This document shows positions 43,124 to 50,707 of a stretch of DNA of 64,000 bases, in pieces; position 1 is the stretch's first letter; each line of letters opens with the position of its first letter. Source of the DNA: Patulibacter minatonensis DSM 18081 (GTDB lineage Bacteria > Actinomycetota > Thermoleophilia > Solirubrobacterales > Solirubrobacteraceae). The position numbers and the translations under genes were made by a program. A model generated the notes under the pieces. It saw only the letters and a program-made list of their open reading frames with translations. It did not search any database and had not been told where the DNA came from. The stretch covers positions 5,216,239 to 5,280,238 of the forward strand of contig NZ_KI912613.1 in the NCBI RefSeq assembly GCF_000519325.1, given 5' to 3'.

Positions 43124-44733
43124 CGCGAAGGTCCTCCCGGCGCGGGGCATCCCGCGGCCTCGATCTGCCAGTACTTCGTGGTCGCCAGGGTCGGCATCGC
43201 GGGGACGCGTCGCCCGTCCGGCGTCGGGTCGGTGCCCTTCCGGATGCGGACGCGGAACAGCACCCGCTGCCCGGGTCCGAGCGCGTTGCGGACGTCGACG
43301 GCGTGCTCGTCGAGCGCCCAGGCGACCTGCGGGACCATGATGTTCAGCGTGCCGGCCCCCCCGCACGCCTTGAGGCGGTCGGCGCCGCCGGCGTCGTCGA
43401 TCGCGGTCGGGAGGTTCTCGACGAGCCGCCCCTCGTACACGAGGTTCCGCAGGAGCCCGGGCATCTGGGACACCGCGGTGACGGCGATGACGACGAGCGC
43501 CGCCCCCGCCAGCCCCAGGCGCGGCCCCGCGGGGAGGTCGCGGAGGACGAGTCCGGCGGCGGCCGCGGCGGCCACCATCAGGAGGCCCGCGGGCTGGATC
43601 AGGTAGCGCTCGTTCCCCGAGTACCCGCGCTCGGTCATGATCACGACGAGGACGAGCCAGGCCAGCCCGAGCAGCGCGATGCCGCCGACGGCCTGCCACG
43701 CCGTCGGGGTCCCGCCGCGCCACCACGCGGGCTCGCCCGGCACGGCGGTGTCCGGGGTCCAGCGCCGCGGGCCGGAGGGTGCGGAGGGCCGGGCGGGCGG
43801 ACCGGTGGCCTCGGCGGGCGACATCGGGTCGGTCGACGGCGTGCCGGCCGTCGGTGTCGCAGCGCCCGACGGCGCATCGCCCCCCGCCGCAGAGGACCCG
43901 GACGCCGACGCACCGGCCGACGGGCCCGCCGTGCGGCTCCGCCCGGCGACCACCACGAGCAGGATCCCGACGACCGCGGCGGCGGCCCAGGTCACCGTCG
44001 GGACCATGTCGGCGAAGTTGCGGACGATGGTCCACCACGGGTGGGCGGTCAGCGACGCGGAGCCGGGGTCGGGGTTCTGGGCGCGGGACGAGGCGCGCCA
44101 GAAGTCGCCGGAGCCCCACTTCTCGGGCAGGAGCCACGCCGGCGGCAGGATGACCAGGCCGCCCAGGACCGCGAGCCGCCCGCGAAGGTCGGAGCGCCAC
44201 GCGACCCAGCCCGCGTAGACCAGCAGGAACGGCCAGGCCTCCGGGCGCAGCAGCGCGGCGGCGACCCAGCAGGCCATCGCGACGCCCCGCCGGCGGTCGA
44301 GCTCGGCGAGGACCGCCGAGAAGACGAACAGCACGAGGATGCCCTCGCTGTTCGCGAACCAGCCGTGCTTGAAGAACCAGGGGGCGAACAGGAGCGGCGC
44401 GGCGGCGACGACCCCGGCGGCGGTGCCGGCGATCCGGCGGGCGAGCACGAACGCCGCCACGACGCCGGCGAGGGTGCCGGCGCGGGCGACCACGATCCAG
44501 AGGTCCGGGGCGGCGGAGCCGAACAGCGACGCCACGGAGGTGACGACCACGGGCAGCGGCTTCCAGGACGGCCCGGAGACGGTGTTCAGGTCGCCGTGGA
44601 CCACCTCGCGGCCCCACACGATCCAGGACCACGGATCGTAGGTCGCCGTCGAGGGCGCCAGGAGGGAGAGCGCGGCCAGGGCGAACAGCGCCCCGGCGAC
44701 GATGGCCACGGGCGTGCGTACGGAGGCGCCCAT
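43120..44733 (-). CDS. Large polytopic membrane protein, GT-C glycosyltransferase-like
   Basis: 537 residues with about ten membrane segments. The N-terminal loop (STATYDPWSWIVWGREVVHGDLNTVSGPSWKPLPVV) and FKHGWFANSEGILV/LLRPEAWPFLLVYAGW resemble GT-C-fold transferases. The centre holds a Ser/Ala/Pro/Thr-rich insert of about 70 residues (GASASGSSAAGGDAPSG) between helices. The C-terminal extracytoplasmic tail has two Cys residues. I read it as a lipid-linked-sugar-dependent transferase or flippase-like partner of the coupled GT-C protein, at moderate confidence. ATG 44733 is preceded by TACGAT 9 bases upstream, 119 bases from ispF. Confidence 0.7.
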   Translation of the reverse strand: MGASVRTPVAIVAGALFALAALSLLAPSTATYDPWSWIVWGREVVHGDLNTVSGPSWKPLPVVVTSVASLFGSAAPDLWIVVARAGTLAGVVAAFVLARRIAGTAAGVVAAAPLLFAPWFFKHGWFANSEGILVLFVFSAVLAELDRRRGVAMACWVAAALLRPEAWPFLLVYAGWVAWRSDLRGRLAVLGGLVILPPAWLLPEKWGSGDFWRASSRAQNPDPGSASLTAHPWWTIVRNFADMVPTVTWAAAAVVGILLVVVAGRSRTAGPSAGASASGSSAAGGDAPSGAATPTAGTPSTDPMSPAEATGPPARPSAPSGPRRWTPDTAVPGEPAWWRGGTPTAWQAVGGIALLGLAWLVLVVIMTERGYSGNERYLIQPAGLLMVAAAAAAGLVLRDLPAGPRLGLAGAALVVIAVTAVSQMPGLLRNLVYEGRLVENLPTAIDDAGGADRLKACGGAGTLNIMVPQVAWALDEHAVDVRNALGPGQRVLFRVRIRKGTDPTPDGRRVPAMPTLATTKYWQIEAAGCPAPGGPSR

Positions 44734-44852
44734 GCCGGCGACATCGTATCCGCGGGCGGGTCCCGCGGTGCCGCCCCGCCCGCCGGGCCCCGGGTGGGTG
44801 CTGCGCCGACCGGGGACGTCGCGGGACGGCTCGGCCGGCCGCGTGCCCGCGC

Positions 44853-45344
44853 TCACTGTCCCCGGACGATCGTGGCGACGGCCTGGGCGACGGCCCCTTC
44901 CCCGCGTCCGACCGCGTCGAGCCGCTCGGCCGTCGTCGCCTTCACGTTGACGCGGTCCGGCGCGATCCGGGCGGCGTCGGCGAGGCCCGCCGCCATGGCC
45001 TCCTTGTGCGGCTTCAGCTTGGGCCGCTCGAGGATCACGGTCGCGTCGATCGACGTCGTCGTCCACCCGGCGTCGGCCACGAGGCCCGCGACGTGGCGCA
45101 GGAGCGCGATCGAGTCGGCGCCGCGCCAGCGCTCGTCGGTGTCGGGGAAGTGCTCGCCGATGTCGCCCATCCCGGCGGCCCCGAGCAGGGCGTCGATGAC
45201 CGCGTGGGTGAGGACGTCGGCGTCGCTGTGCCCGTCGAGGCCGAGCTCGCTCTCGATCCGGACGCCGCCGAGGATCAGCGGGCGTCCCGCGACCAGCCGG
45301 TGGCTGTCCCAGCCGAGCCCCGTCCGCACGTCGAACGCGGTCAT
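44853..45344 (-). CDS. ispF: 2-C-methyl-D-erythritol 2,4-cyclodiphosphate synthase
   Basis: 163 residues. The metal site is GLGWDSHRL (Asp13, His15) with the third ligand His in GLDGHSDADVLTHAVIDALLGAAGMGDIGEHFPDTD, the family signature. KATTAERLDAVGRGEGAVAQA closes the active site. It cyclises CDP-methylerythritol 2-phosphate in the MEP isoprenoid pathway. The ATG shares one base with the stop of the PHP-phosphatase gene (TGATG), so it is translated with it. In most actinobacteria it follows ispD directly; here the PHP gene intervenes. Confidence 0.95.
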   Translation of the reverse strand: MTAFDVRTGLGWDSHRLVAGRPLILGGVRIESELGLDGHSDADVLTHAVIDALLGAAGMGDIGEHFPDTDERWRGADSIALLRHVAGLVADAGWTTTSIDATVILERPKLKPHKEAMAAGLADAARIAPDRVNVKATTAERLDAVGRGEGAVAQAVATIVRGQ

Positions 45345-46267
45345 CAGCCCGGCCGGCCGGTCTCGGGGTCGATCGCCGGCGGCGGGGTGTTCCCGTGGCG
45401 GTGCGCGGTCTCGCGGTCGGCGTCCTCGATCGGGATCGCGCGCGGCGTCCGGCGCTCGAACGTCGTCAGCTCGGTGATCCCGACGGCGTCGAGGGCCTCC
45501 AGGGCCTCGGCGTAGCCGTACCCGAGGTGCTCGGTGGTGTGGGCGTCGCTGGACAGCGCGACCGCGTTGCCGGCGTCGGCCACCATCTCGAGGAACGCGG
45601 TCGCCGGGTAGAGCTCGCCCGCGGGCTTGCGCAGCCCCGCGGTGGAGATCTCGACCACGATCCCGGACTCGGCGATCGCCTCGATCGCCGGCTCGTAGAA
45701 GTAGCGCGGGTCGATCTCGGGCGCCGGCCGGTTCCGGCCCCAGACCTTCACGAGGTCCGGGTGCGCCAGGATGTCGTAGAGGCCGCTGCGCGCGCACTCG
45801 GCGAGCGTCTCGAAGTACTTCCGCCAGACGTCGTCGGCGCTGCGGGCCCCGTCCCAGACGTCCCAGTTCGTCCCGGTCTCGGAGTACTCGGCGTCGACGC
45901 CGCGGTCCGCCAGGAAGTGGACCGAGCCGATCACGTAGTCCCAGTCGCGGGCCCCGAGGAGCTCGGCCATCCGGTCCTCGCGGCCGGGGATGAAGTCGGC
46001 CTCGATCCCGAGCTTGAGGTCGGTCTCCTCGCGCACGAACGCGCAGTAGGCGTCGAGGTCGTCCCGCGCGGAGAACTTCCAGAACGGGTGCTGCCACACG
46101 TCGAGGGCCTGCTCGAAGCGATGGATGTGCTCCGAGGCGCCGAGCTCCGTGATCCCGCGGGCCGTCGCGGCGGCGCGGTAGGCCTCGCCGTTCTTCCCCG
46201 TGAAGTACTGGTCGGGCTCCGACGGATGGGCGTCGGGACGCAGGTGCACGTGGAGATCGCTCAGCAC
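45344..46267 (-). CDS. PHP-domain phosphoesterase (histidinol-phosphatase-like) inserted between ispD and ispF
   Basis: 307 residues. The metal-binding motifs of the PHP family are present: SDLHVHLRPD (HxH), ASEHIHRFEQ, IGSVHFLADRG, DILAHPDLVKVWG and VALSSDAHTTEHLGYG. The length and motif spacing fit HisK-type histidinol phosphatases, but no his genes are in the window. A different phosphate ester is possible. It overlaps ispD by seven bases at its start and ispF by one at its end, so it is fully embedded in the isoprenoid unit. This makes a link to MEP metabolism or to phosphate removal worth testing. Confidence 0.85.
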   Translation of the reverse strand: MLSDLHVHLRPDAHPSEPDQYFTGKNGEAYRAAATARGITELGASEHIHRFEQALDVWQHPFWKFSARDDLDAYCAFVREETDLKLGIEADFIPGREDRMAELLGARDWDYVIGSVHFLADRGVDAEYSETGTNWDVWDGARSADDVWRKYFETLAECARSGLYDILAHPDLVKVWGRNRPAPEIDPRYFYEPAIEAIAESGIVVEISTAGLRKPAGELYPATAFLEMVADAGNAVALSSDAHTTEHLGYGYAEALEALDAVGITELTTFERRTPRAIPIEDADRETAHRHGNTPPPAIDPETGRPG

Positions 46268-47031
46268 GGGGCGGGATTCTGCCCGACTTCGCGCAGGAGC
46301 AGCCCGGCGAGGTGCAGGTCCTCGGGCACGGTGACCTTCAGGTTGGTCCGCGGGGCCGGGACCAGACGGACGTCGCCGCCCGCGGCCTCGACGAGCGAGG
46401 CGTCGTCGGTCGCGGCGGCGAGCTCCACGTCCGGGCGGTCCATGGCGGCGGCGAGGATGCCACGGCGGAAGACCTGCGGCGTCTGGATCGACCACAGCAG
46501 CGAGCGGTCGATCGTGCGGTCCACGCGCGGCAGCCCCACGGGGTCCCCCGGCTCGGGCGGGGCGCCGTGCGGCGCGCGCGCGGACTTGACGGTGTCGGTC
46601 ACCGCGGCGGCGGCGATGGCGGCGTCGGCGCCCGCCGCGACGCCCAGCAGGCAGGCACGGACGAGGTCCACGGTGACCATCGGGCGGGCCCCGTCGTGCA
46701 CGAGCACGGGCTCCTGGGGCGGCCCGTCGCCGGCGGCGCGGAGACCCGCGCGCACCGAGTGCGACCGCTCGGCGCCGCCCGGGACCGCGACGACGCGTCG
46801 CCCGTCCGGCCCGTCCCACGCGCCGGGCGCGAGGCCCCACGCGGTCGGGTCGTCCGGGAGCTCCTCCCCCGCGGGCAGCACGACGACGATGCGCCGCAGC
46901 AGCGCGACGGCGCACAGGACCTCGAGGGACCAGGCCACGAGCGGGCGCCCCGCGAGCGGGACGAGGGCCTTGGGGAGGACGTGACCGAGGCGCGTGCCGG
47001 CGCCGCCGGCGACGACGACGGCTACGGCCAC
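46261..47031 (-). CDS. ispD: 2-C-methyl-D-erythritol 4-phosphate cytidylyltransferase
   Basis: 256 residues from GTG 47031. The nucleotide-binding start VAVVVAGGAGTRLGHVLPKALVPLAGRPL is followed by VHDGARPMVTVDLV, then DTVKSARAPHG, SIQTPQVFRRG, and TDDASLVEAAGGDVRLVPAPRTNLKVTVPEDL. All fit IspD, which makes CDP-methylerythritol in the MEP pathway. GTG 47079 is in frame, but it lies three bases from a strong carD terminator hairpin. That leaves no room for initiation signals and adds an odd Arg-rich extension. The shorter start also fits the family N-terminus. Confidence 0.9.
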   Translation of the reverse strand: MAVAVVVAGGAGTRLGHVLPKALVPLAGRPLVAWSLEVLCAVALLRRIVVVLPAGEELPDDPTAWGLAPGAWDGPDGRRVVAVPGGAERSHSVRAGLRAAGDGPPQEPVLVHDGARPMVTVDLVRACLLGVAAGADAAIAAAAVTDTVKSARAPHGAPPEPGDPVGLPRVDRTIDRSLLWSIQTPQVFRRGILAAAMDRPDVELAAATDDASLVEAAGGDVRLVPAPRTNLKVTVPEDLHLAGLLLREVGQNPAPC

Positions 47032-47081
47032 GGGGACGGCCGTGCGGTGGACACGACGGGAGGCATCACGCCGGACCACGA

Positions 47082-47125
47082 CCCGCCGGCAGCCCGGAGC
47101 GTCGACGCTCCGGGCTGCCGGCGGG
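47082..47125 (-). terminator. 44-base perfect palindrome, carD terminator
   Basis: Both 22-base arms (47082-47103 / 47104-47125) are perfectly complementary, centred on GTCGAC. It lies between the carD stop and the ispD start. It should block read-through, so ispD must have its own promoter or rely on partial termination. Confidence 0.75.
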
Positions 47126-47133
47126 CACGGACC

Positions 47134-47799
47134 TCAGTCCTGGAGGGCGAGCTCCGCGTCGGTCTCGTCGGCCGACTCGTCCTCGTCGTCCGCCTCGTCC
47201 TCGGCGGCGGCCGCGGCGGCGGCGGCGTGGGCGGCGAGGGCGATGGCCTGCGGCGAGCCCTCGGCGGGCGGGGCGAGGATGCCGTCGAGGTACTCCTCGG
47301 CCTCGTCCTCGGTCTTCTCGAGCGCGTACATGAGCTCGGAGGCGAGCACCTTCTTGGTACGCGTGAACATCTGCTTCTCGCCCGTCGAGAGGCCCTTCTC
47401 GTTCTCGCGCGTGGCGAGGTTGCGGACGACCTCGGCCAGCTCGTAGATGTTGCCGGTCTTGATCTTCTCGCGGTTGTGCTTGAAGCGCCGGTTCCAGTTC
47501 TTCGGCATGTCCGTGCACGGACCCTCGAGCACGCCGAGGACCTTGCGGACCGTGTCCTCGTCGATGACCCGGCGCAGCCCGACCGCGTTGGCCTGGTCGC
47601 ACGGGACGTGGACCGTCATGTCGTTGTGCAGGATCCGGATCCGCAGGTACTCGCGCTCCTCGCCGAGCACGGTGCGCGGAGCACGGGACTTCACGACTCC
47701 CGCACCGTGGTGCGGGTACACGACGTTGTCTCCGACCTGGAAGTCGCAGTCGGTGCTGATCGGGATCTCGAACAGATCGTCGTCGATGGTCTCAGTCAT
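47134..47799 (-). CDS. carD: CarD-family RNA-polymerase-binding transcription regulator
   Basis: 221 residues. The N-terminal Tudor-like RNAP-interaction domain reads FQVGDNVVYPHHGAGVVKSRAPR, and REYLRIRILHNDMTVHVPCDQANAVGLRRV continues it. A helical DNA-binding domain follows (KNWNRRFKHNREKIKTGNIYELAEVVRNLATRE; KVLASELMYALEKTEDEAEEYLD). CarD stabilises open promoter complexes at rRNA and other promoters. The C-terminal 45 residues are a poly-Ala then strongly acidic tail not found in the mycobacterial protein. The ATG has a strong AGGAGG ribosome site. The carD-ispD order is classic for actinobacteria. Confidence 0.94.
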   Translation of the reverse strand: MTETIDDDLFEIPISTDCDFQVGDNVVYPHHGAGVVKSRAPRTVLGEEREYLRIRILHNDMTVHVPCDQANAVGLRRVIDEDTVRKVLGVLEGPCTDMPKNWNRRFKHNREKIKTGNIYELAEVVRNLATRENEKGLSTGEKQMFTRTKKVLASELMYALEKTEDEAEEYLDGILAPPAEGSPQAIALAAHAAAAAAAAEDEADDEDESADETDAELALQD

Positions 47800-47874
47800 G
47801 TGGTCCCTCCTGGGATGGGCCGCGCTCGGGCGCGGCGGAACGATCGCCTTCGGCAGGCGCGACGCGGTGAGGCG

Positions 47875-48987
47875 TCACGTCTGCAGGTAGCGATCGACGA
47901 GGTTGATCTCCTGCAGGCGGCGAAGGCCCTCGCGGATGTCCTTCGCCCGGATCTCGCCGACGCCCGGCACCGATTCCAGCTCGGTGTCGGTTCCGACGAG
48001 CAGCTCGTCCAGGCCACCGAACCGTTCGATGATCTGTTGGACGACGAGCTTGGGGAGGCGCGGGATGCGCCCCAGCACCCGGTGCCCGCGAGGGCTGACC
48101 GGGTAGTCCAGCGTGTTGAGCTTCCGGTTGAAGCCGAGGAGCTCGGCGAGTCGACCGAAATCGAGAAGATCGGGGTGCGGGAGCCGCGGCAGGAGGTCGA
48201 GCGCCTCGGCCACCGCCTCCTCGCCGGGGTCCGTGGAGTAGTCGCGCACGAGCGCGGCCTTCTCCCCCGCCGTGCCGACGGTGGTCTCCTCGAGCTGCAT
48301 CTCGATGAGCCGGCCGTCGGTGCCGAGCTCGACGATGTAGCGCTCGATCTCGACCGCCATGCGGGAGACGAGCTCGGCGCGCTGGAGCACGGTGAGGACG
48401 TCGTGCAGCGACGCGCCCCCCTCGAACTCGAGCGCCGAGAGGCGGGTGGAGACCTGGTCCAGGCGGGCGCGGTACTTGTCGAGCGTCGCCAGCGCCTGGT
48501 TCGCCTTCGCGAGGACCACCGGGATCTGGTCGAGCTGGTACCGCATGCCGTCGACGTAGAGGGAGACGACCTCGCGGCGCTGCGAGACGGCGATCACGAG
48601 CGCGGCGGTCTGCTTGCTGACGCGCTCCGCGGTGCGGTGCCGGGTGCCGGTCTCCTGCGTGAGGATCGTGGGATCCGGCACGAGCTGGACGTTCGCCATC
48701 GCGATCTTCGTCGCGTTGGCGTTCAGCGTGATCGCGCCGTCCATCTTCGCCAGCTGGTAGAGCAGCGCCGGCGTGTAGTCGATGTCCAGGCGGATGCCGC
48801 CCGAACAGAGGTGCGTGATCTCCTCGGGCTCACCGATGGCCAGGAGCCCACCGGTGTGCGCGTTCAAGATCGAATCGATGCCCTCCCGCAAAGCGGTACC
48901 GGGCGCAATCATCTCGAGCGCCTTCACCAGCCGGGGTTCCTGACGACCTTCGAGTTCTTGGAACTCTTCGCCGGGGCGCTGGACCAT
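47875..48987 (-). CDS. disA: DNA-integrity-scanning diadenylate cyclase
   Basis: 370 residues. The N-terminal diadenylate cyclase domain has DGA (83-85, in AKMDGAITLNANATKIAMANVQL) and RHR (116-118, in ETGTRHRTAERVSKQT). A long helical spine follows. The C-terminal tandem helix-hairpin-helix DNA-binding domain includes ESVPGVGEIRAKDIREGLRRLQE. It joins two ATP into c-di-AMP and is slowed by branched DNA. Only this c-di-AMP gene is in the window, and a c-di-AMP riboswitch lies at 22670-22804. ATG 48987 is preceded by TACAAT at 7 bases, predicting a leaderless mRNA; an alternative start at 49047 is not supported. It precedes radA's stop by 183 bases. Confidence 0.95.
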   Translation of the reverse strand: MVQRPGEEFQELEGRQEPRLVKALEMIAPGTALREGIDSILNAHTGGLLAIGEPEEITHLCSGGIRLDIDYTPALLYQLAKMDGAITLNANATKIAMANVQLVPDPTILTQETGTRHRTAERVSKQTAALVIAVSQRREVVSLYVDGMRYQLDQIPVVLAKANQALATLDKYRARLDQVSTRLSALEFEGGASLHDVLTVLQRAELVSRMAVEIERYIVELGTDGRLIEMQLEETTVGTAGEKAALVRDYSTDPGEEAVAEALDLLPRLPHPDLLDFGRLAELLGFNRKLNTLDYPVSPRGHRVLGRIPRLPKLVVQQIIERFGGLDELLVGTDTELESVPGVGEIRAKDIREGLRRLQEINLVDRYLQT

Positions 48988-48994
48988 CGCAACG

Positions 48995-49000
48995 ATTGTA
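48995..49000 (-). promoter_or_regulatory. -10 hexamer for disA (leaderless type)
   Basis: Minus-strand TACAAT, the best match to TATAAT among these elements, lies 7 bases before ATG 48987. Confidence 0.6.
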
Positions 49001-49169
49001 TCAAGGTCGTAGCCGTTGCTCGACGGTCGTTTTGGGTGGGCGAACACGTTCGCTCACGGTCGCCGAAGACCCCGTTTCCCGCGTCCACGGGCGGTCCCGG
49101 CCCCGTCACGGCGGACGGACGGGCGCGAGCGGCCTTCCGGGCGGGAGCCGCGTGTCCGTTCCTGATCGG

Positions 49170-50609
49170 TCAGGTCGAACGCTTCGGCAACGCCGCGCGG
49201 AGGGCCTCCCGGAGCGTCGCGTGCCGCTCCGGGGCGATGACGTCCCGCAGCCCGAACTTGCGGGCCTCGGCGAGCCTCCGATCGGCGTGGCCGACGCCCC
49301 GGAGCTCCCCGGTCAGCCCGACCTCGCCGAAGCACGCGACCGGGAGGTCCGCCCCGGCGTCGCCGCCCGGGACGATCCCGCGGGCGGCGGAGGCGACCGC
49401 GAGGGCGACGGCGAGGTCGGCCCCCGGCTCGTCCGCCCGGACGCCGCCGACGACGTTGACGAACACGTCGTGCGTGCTCGTCGACAGCCCGGCGTGCCGC
49501 CCCAGCACGGCGAGCACCAGGGCCAGGCGGTTGCGGTCGATCCCGTTGCAGACGCGACGCGGCGGCACGAGCTCGCTCGGGGAGACGAGCGCCTGGACCT
49601 CGACGAGCAGTGGCCGGGAGCCCTCCATGGCGCAGAGCACCACCGACCCGGCCGCCTTCGTCGCCTCGCCCACGAACCGCGCCGACGGGTCCAGGACCTC
49701 GACGAGGCCGACGCCGCGCATCTCGAAGACCCCGGCCTCGTTCGTCGAGCCGAAGCGGTTCTTGCTCGCGCGGAGCGTCCGGTACGTCCGCTCGCGCTCG
49801 CCCTCGAACTGCAGCACGCAGTCCACGAGGTGCTCGAGGACGCGGGGACCCGCGAGCGAGCCCTCCTTCGTCACGTGGCCCACGAGCACCGTCGCGACGT
49901 CCAGGCGCTTGGCGACCTCCATCAGGCGCCCCGCGACCTCCCGCACCTGGCCGACGGACCCCGGGGCACCCGTCAGGTCCGGGTCGTGCATCGTCTGGAC
50001 CGAGTCGATGACGCAGACCTCGGGGCGCAGCTCCTCGATCGTCGCGATCACCGTGGCGAGGTCGGTCTCCGCGAGGATCGGGACGTCGAGCGCGGCCTCG
50101 AGCCCCCGCGGGTCGTGCGACCCGATCCCGGCGGCGACGTCCTCCGCCTTCGGTGGCGCCGCGAGCCGCTCGGCGCGCAGCCGGACCTGCGCGGCCGACT
50201 CCTCCCCGGAGACGTAGAGCGTGCGCGTCCCCGCACCCTCGAGGTGCCCGAGGACGGTGTTCAGGAGCGTCGACTTGCCGATGCCCGGCGAGCCGCCGAG
50301 CAGGACGAGCGACCCGGGCACCAGGCCGCCGCCGAGCACGCGGTCGACCTCCCCCAGCCCCGTCCGCAGCCGTGGCACGCTCGGGGCGCTGACGTCCCGG
50401 AGCCGGGTCGGGACGCCCGCCGGCACGCCCCCGCGGGCCTTGGCGGAGGGGCCGGCGGCGGGTGCGGTGCCGCCACGTCCTCCCGTCGGTCGGTTCGCGC
50501 GCTCCTCGGTGATCGTGCCCCACGCGCCGCACCCCGGGCACTGGCCGAGCCAGCGCGGGGACTCGTGGGCGCAGGCGGTGCAGACGTGGACGGTCGCGGC
50601 ACGGGCCAT
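49170..50609 (-). CDS. radA: DNA repair protein RadA (Sms)
   Basis: 479 residues. The N-terminal zinc finger has Cys10, Cys13, Cys24 and Cys27 (CTACAHESPRWLGQCPGCGAWG). The RecA-like core has Walker A GGSPGIGKST (105-114), Walker B VCVIDSVQTM, and the RadA-specific SKNRFGSTNE. The C-terminal Lon-like domain (GADLAVALAVASAARGI; VACFGEVGLTGELRGVGH) carries no catalytic Ser-Lys protease dyad that I can see. RadA drives branch migration in recombination repair. It is adjacent to disA, whose activity RadA is known to affect in Bacillus. TAGCGT sits 10 bases before the ATG. Confidence 0.95.
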   Translation of the reverse strand: MARAATVHVCTACAHESPRWLGQCPGCGAWGTITEERANRPTGGRGGTAPAAGPSAKARGGVPAGVPTRLRDVSAPSVPRLRTGLGEVDRVLGGGLVPGSLVLLGGSPGIGKSTLLNTVLGHLEGAGTRTLYVSGEESAAQVRLRAERLAAPPKAEDVAAGIGSHDPRGLEAALDVPILAETDLATVIATIEELRPEVCVIDSVQTMHDPDLTGAPGSVGQVREVAGRLMEVAKRLDVATVLVGHVTKEGSLAGPRVLEHLVDCVLQFEGERERTYRTLRASKNRFGSTNEAGVFEMRGVGLVEVLDPSARFVGEATKAAGSVVLCAMEGSRPLLVEVQALVSPSELVPPRRVCNGIDRNRLALVLAVLGRHAGLSTSTHDVFVNVVGGVRADEPGADLAVALAVASAARGIVPGGDAGADLPVACFGEVGLTGELRGVGHADRRLAEARKFGLRDVIAPERHATLREALRAALPKRST

Positions 50610-50707
50610 GGACGGGGCAACGCTACGCCCGCGACCGGCGGACGGTCCAGCCCGCTCCCGTGCCGATCCGGTGACGATCCACCGTCGACCGGCCGCCGCC
50701 AGGCCCG

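Noticed and set aside
46312-50217. A 1301-codon plus-strand frame opposite ispD-carD-disA-radA
   Set aside because: Shadow frame: the minus strand carries five recognisable proteins and this translation shows none.
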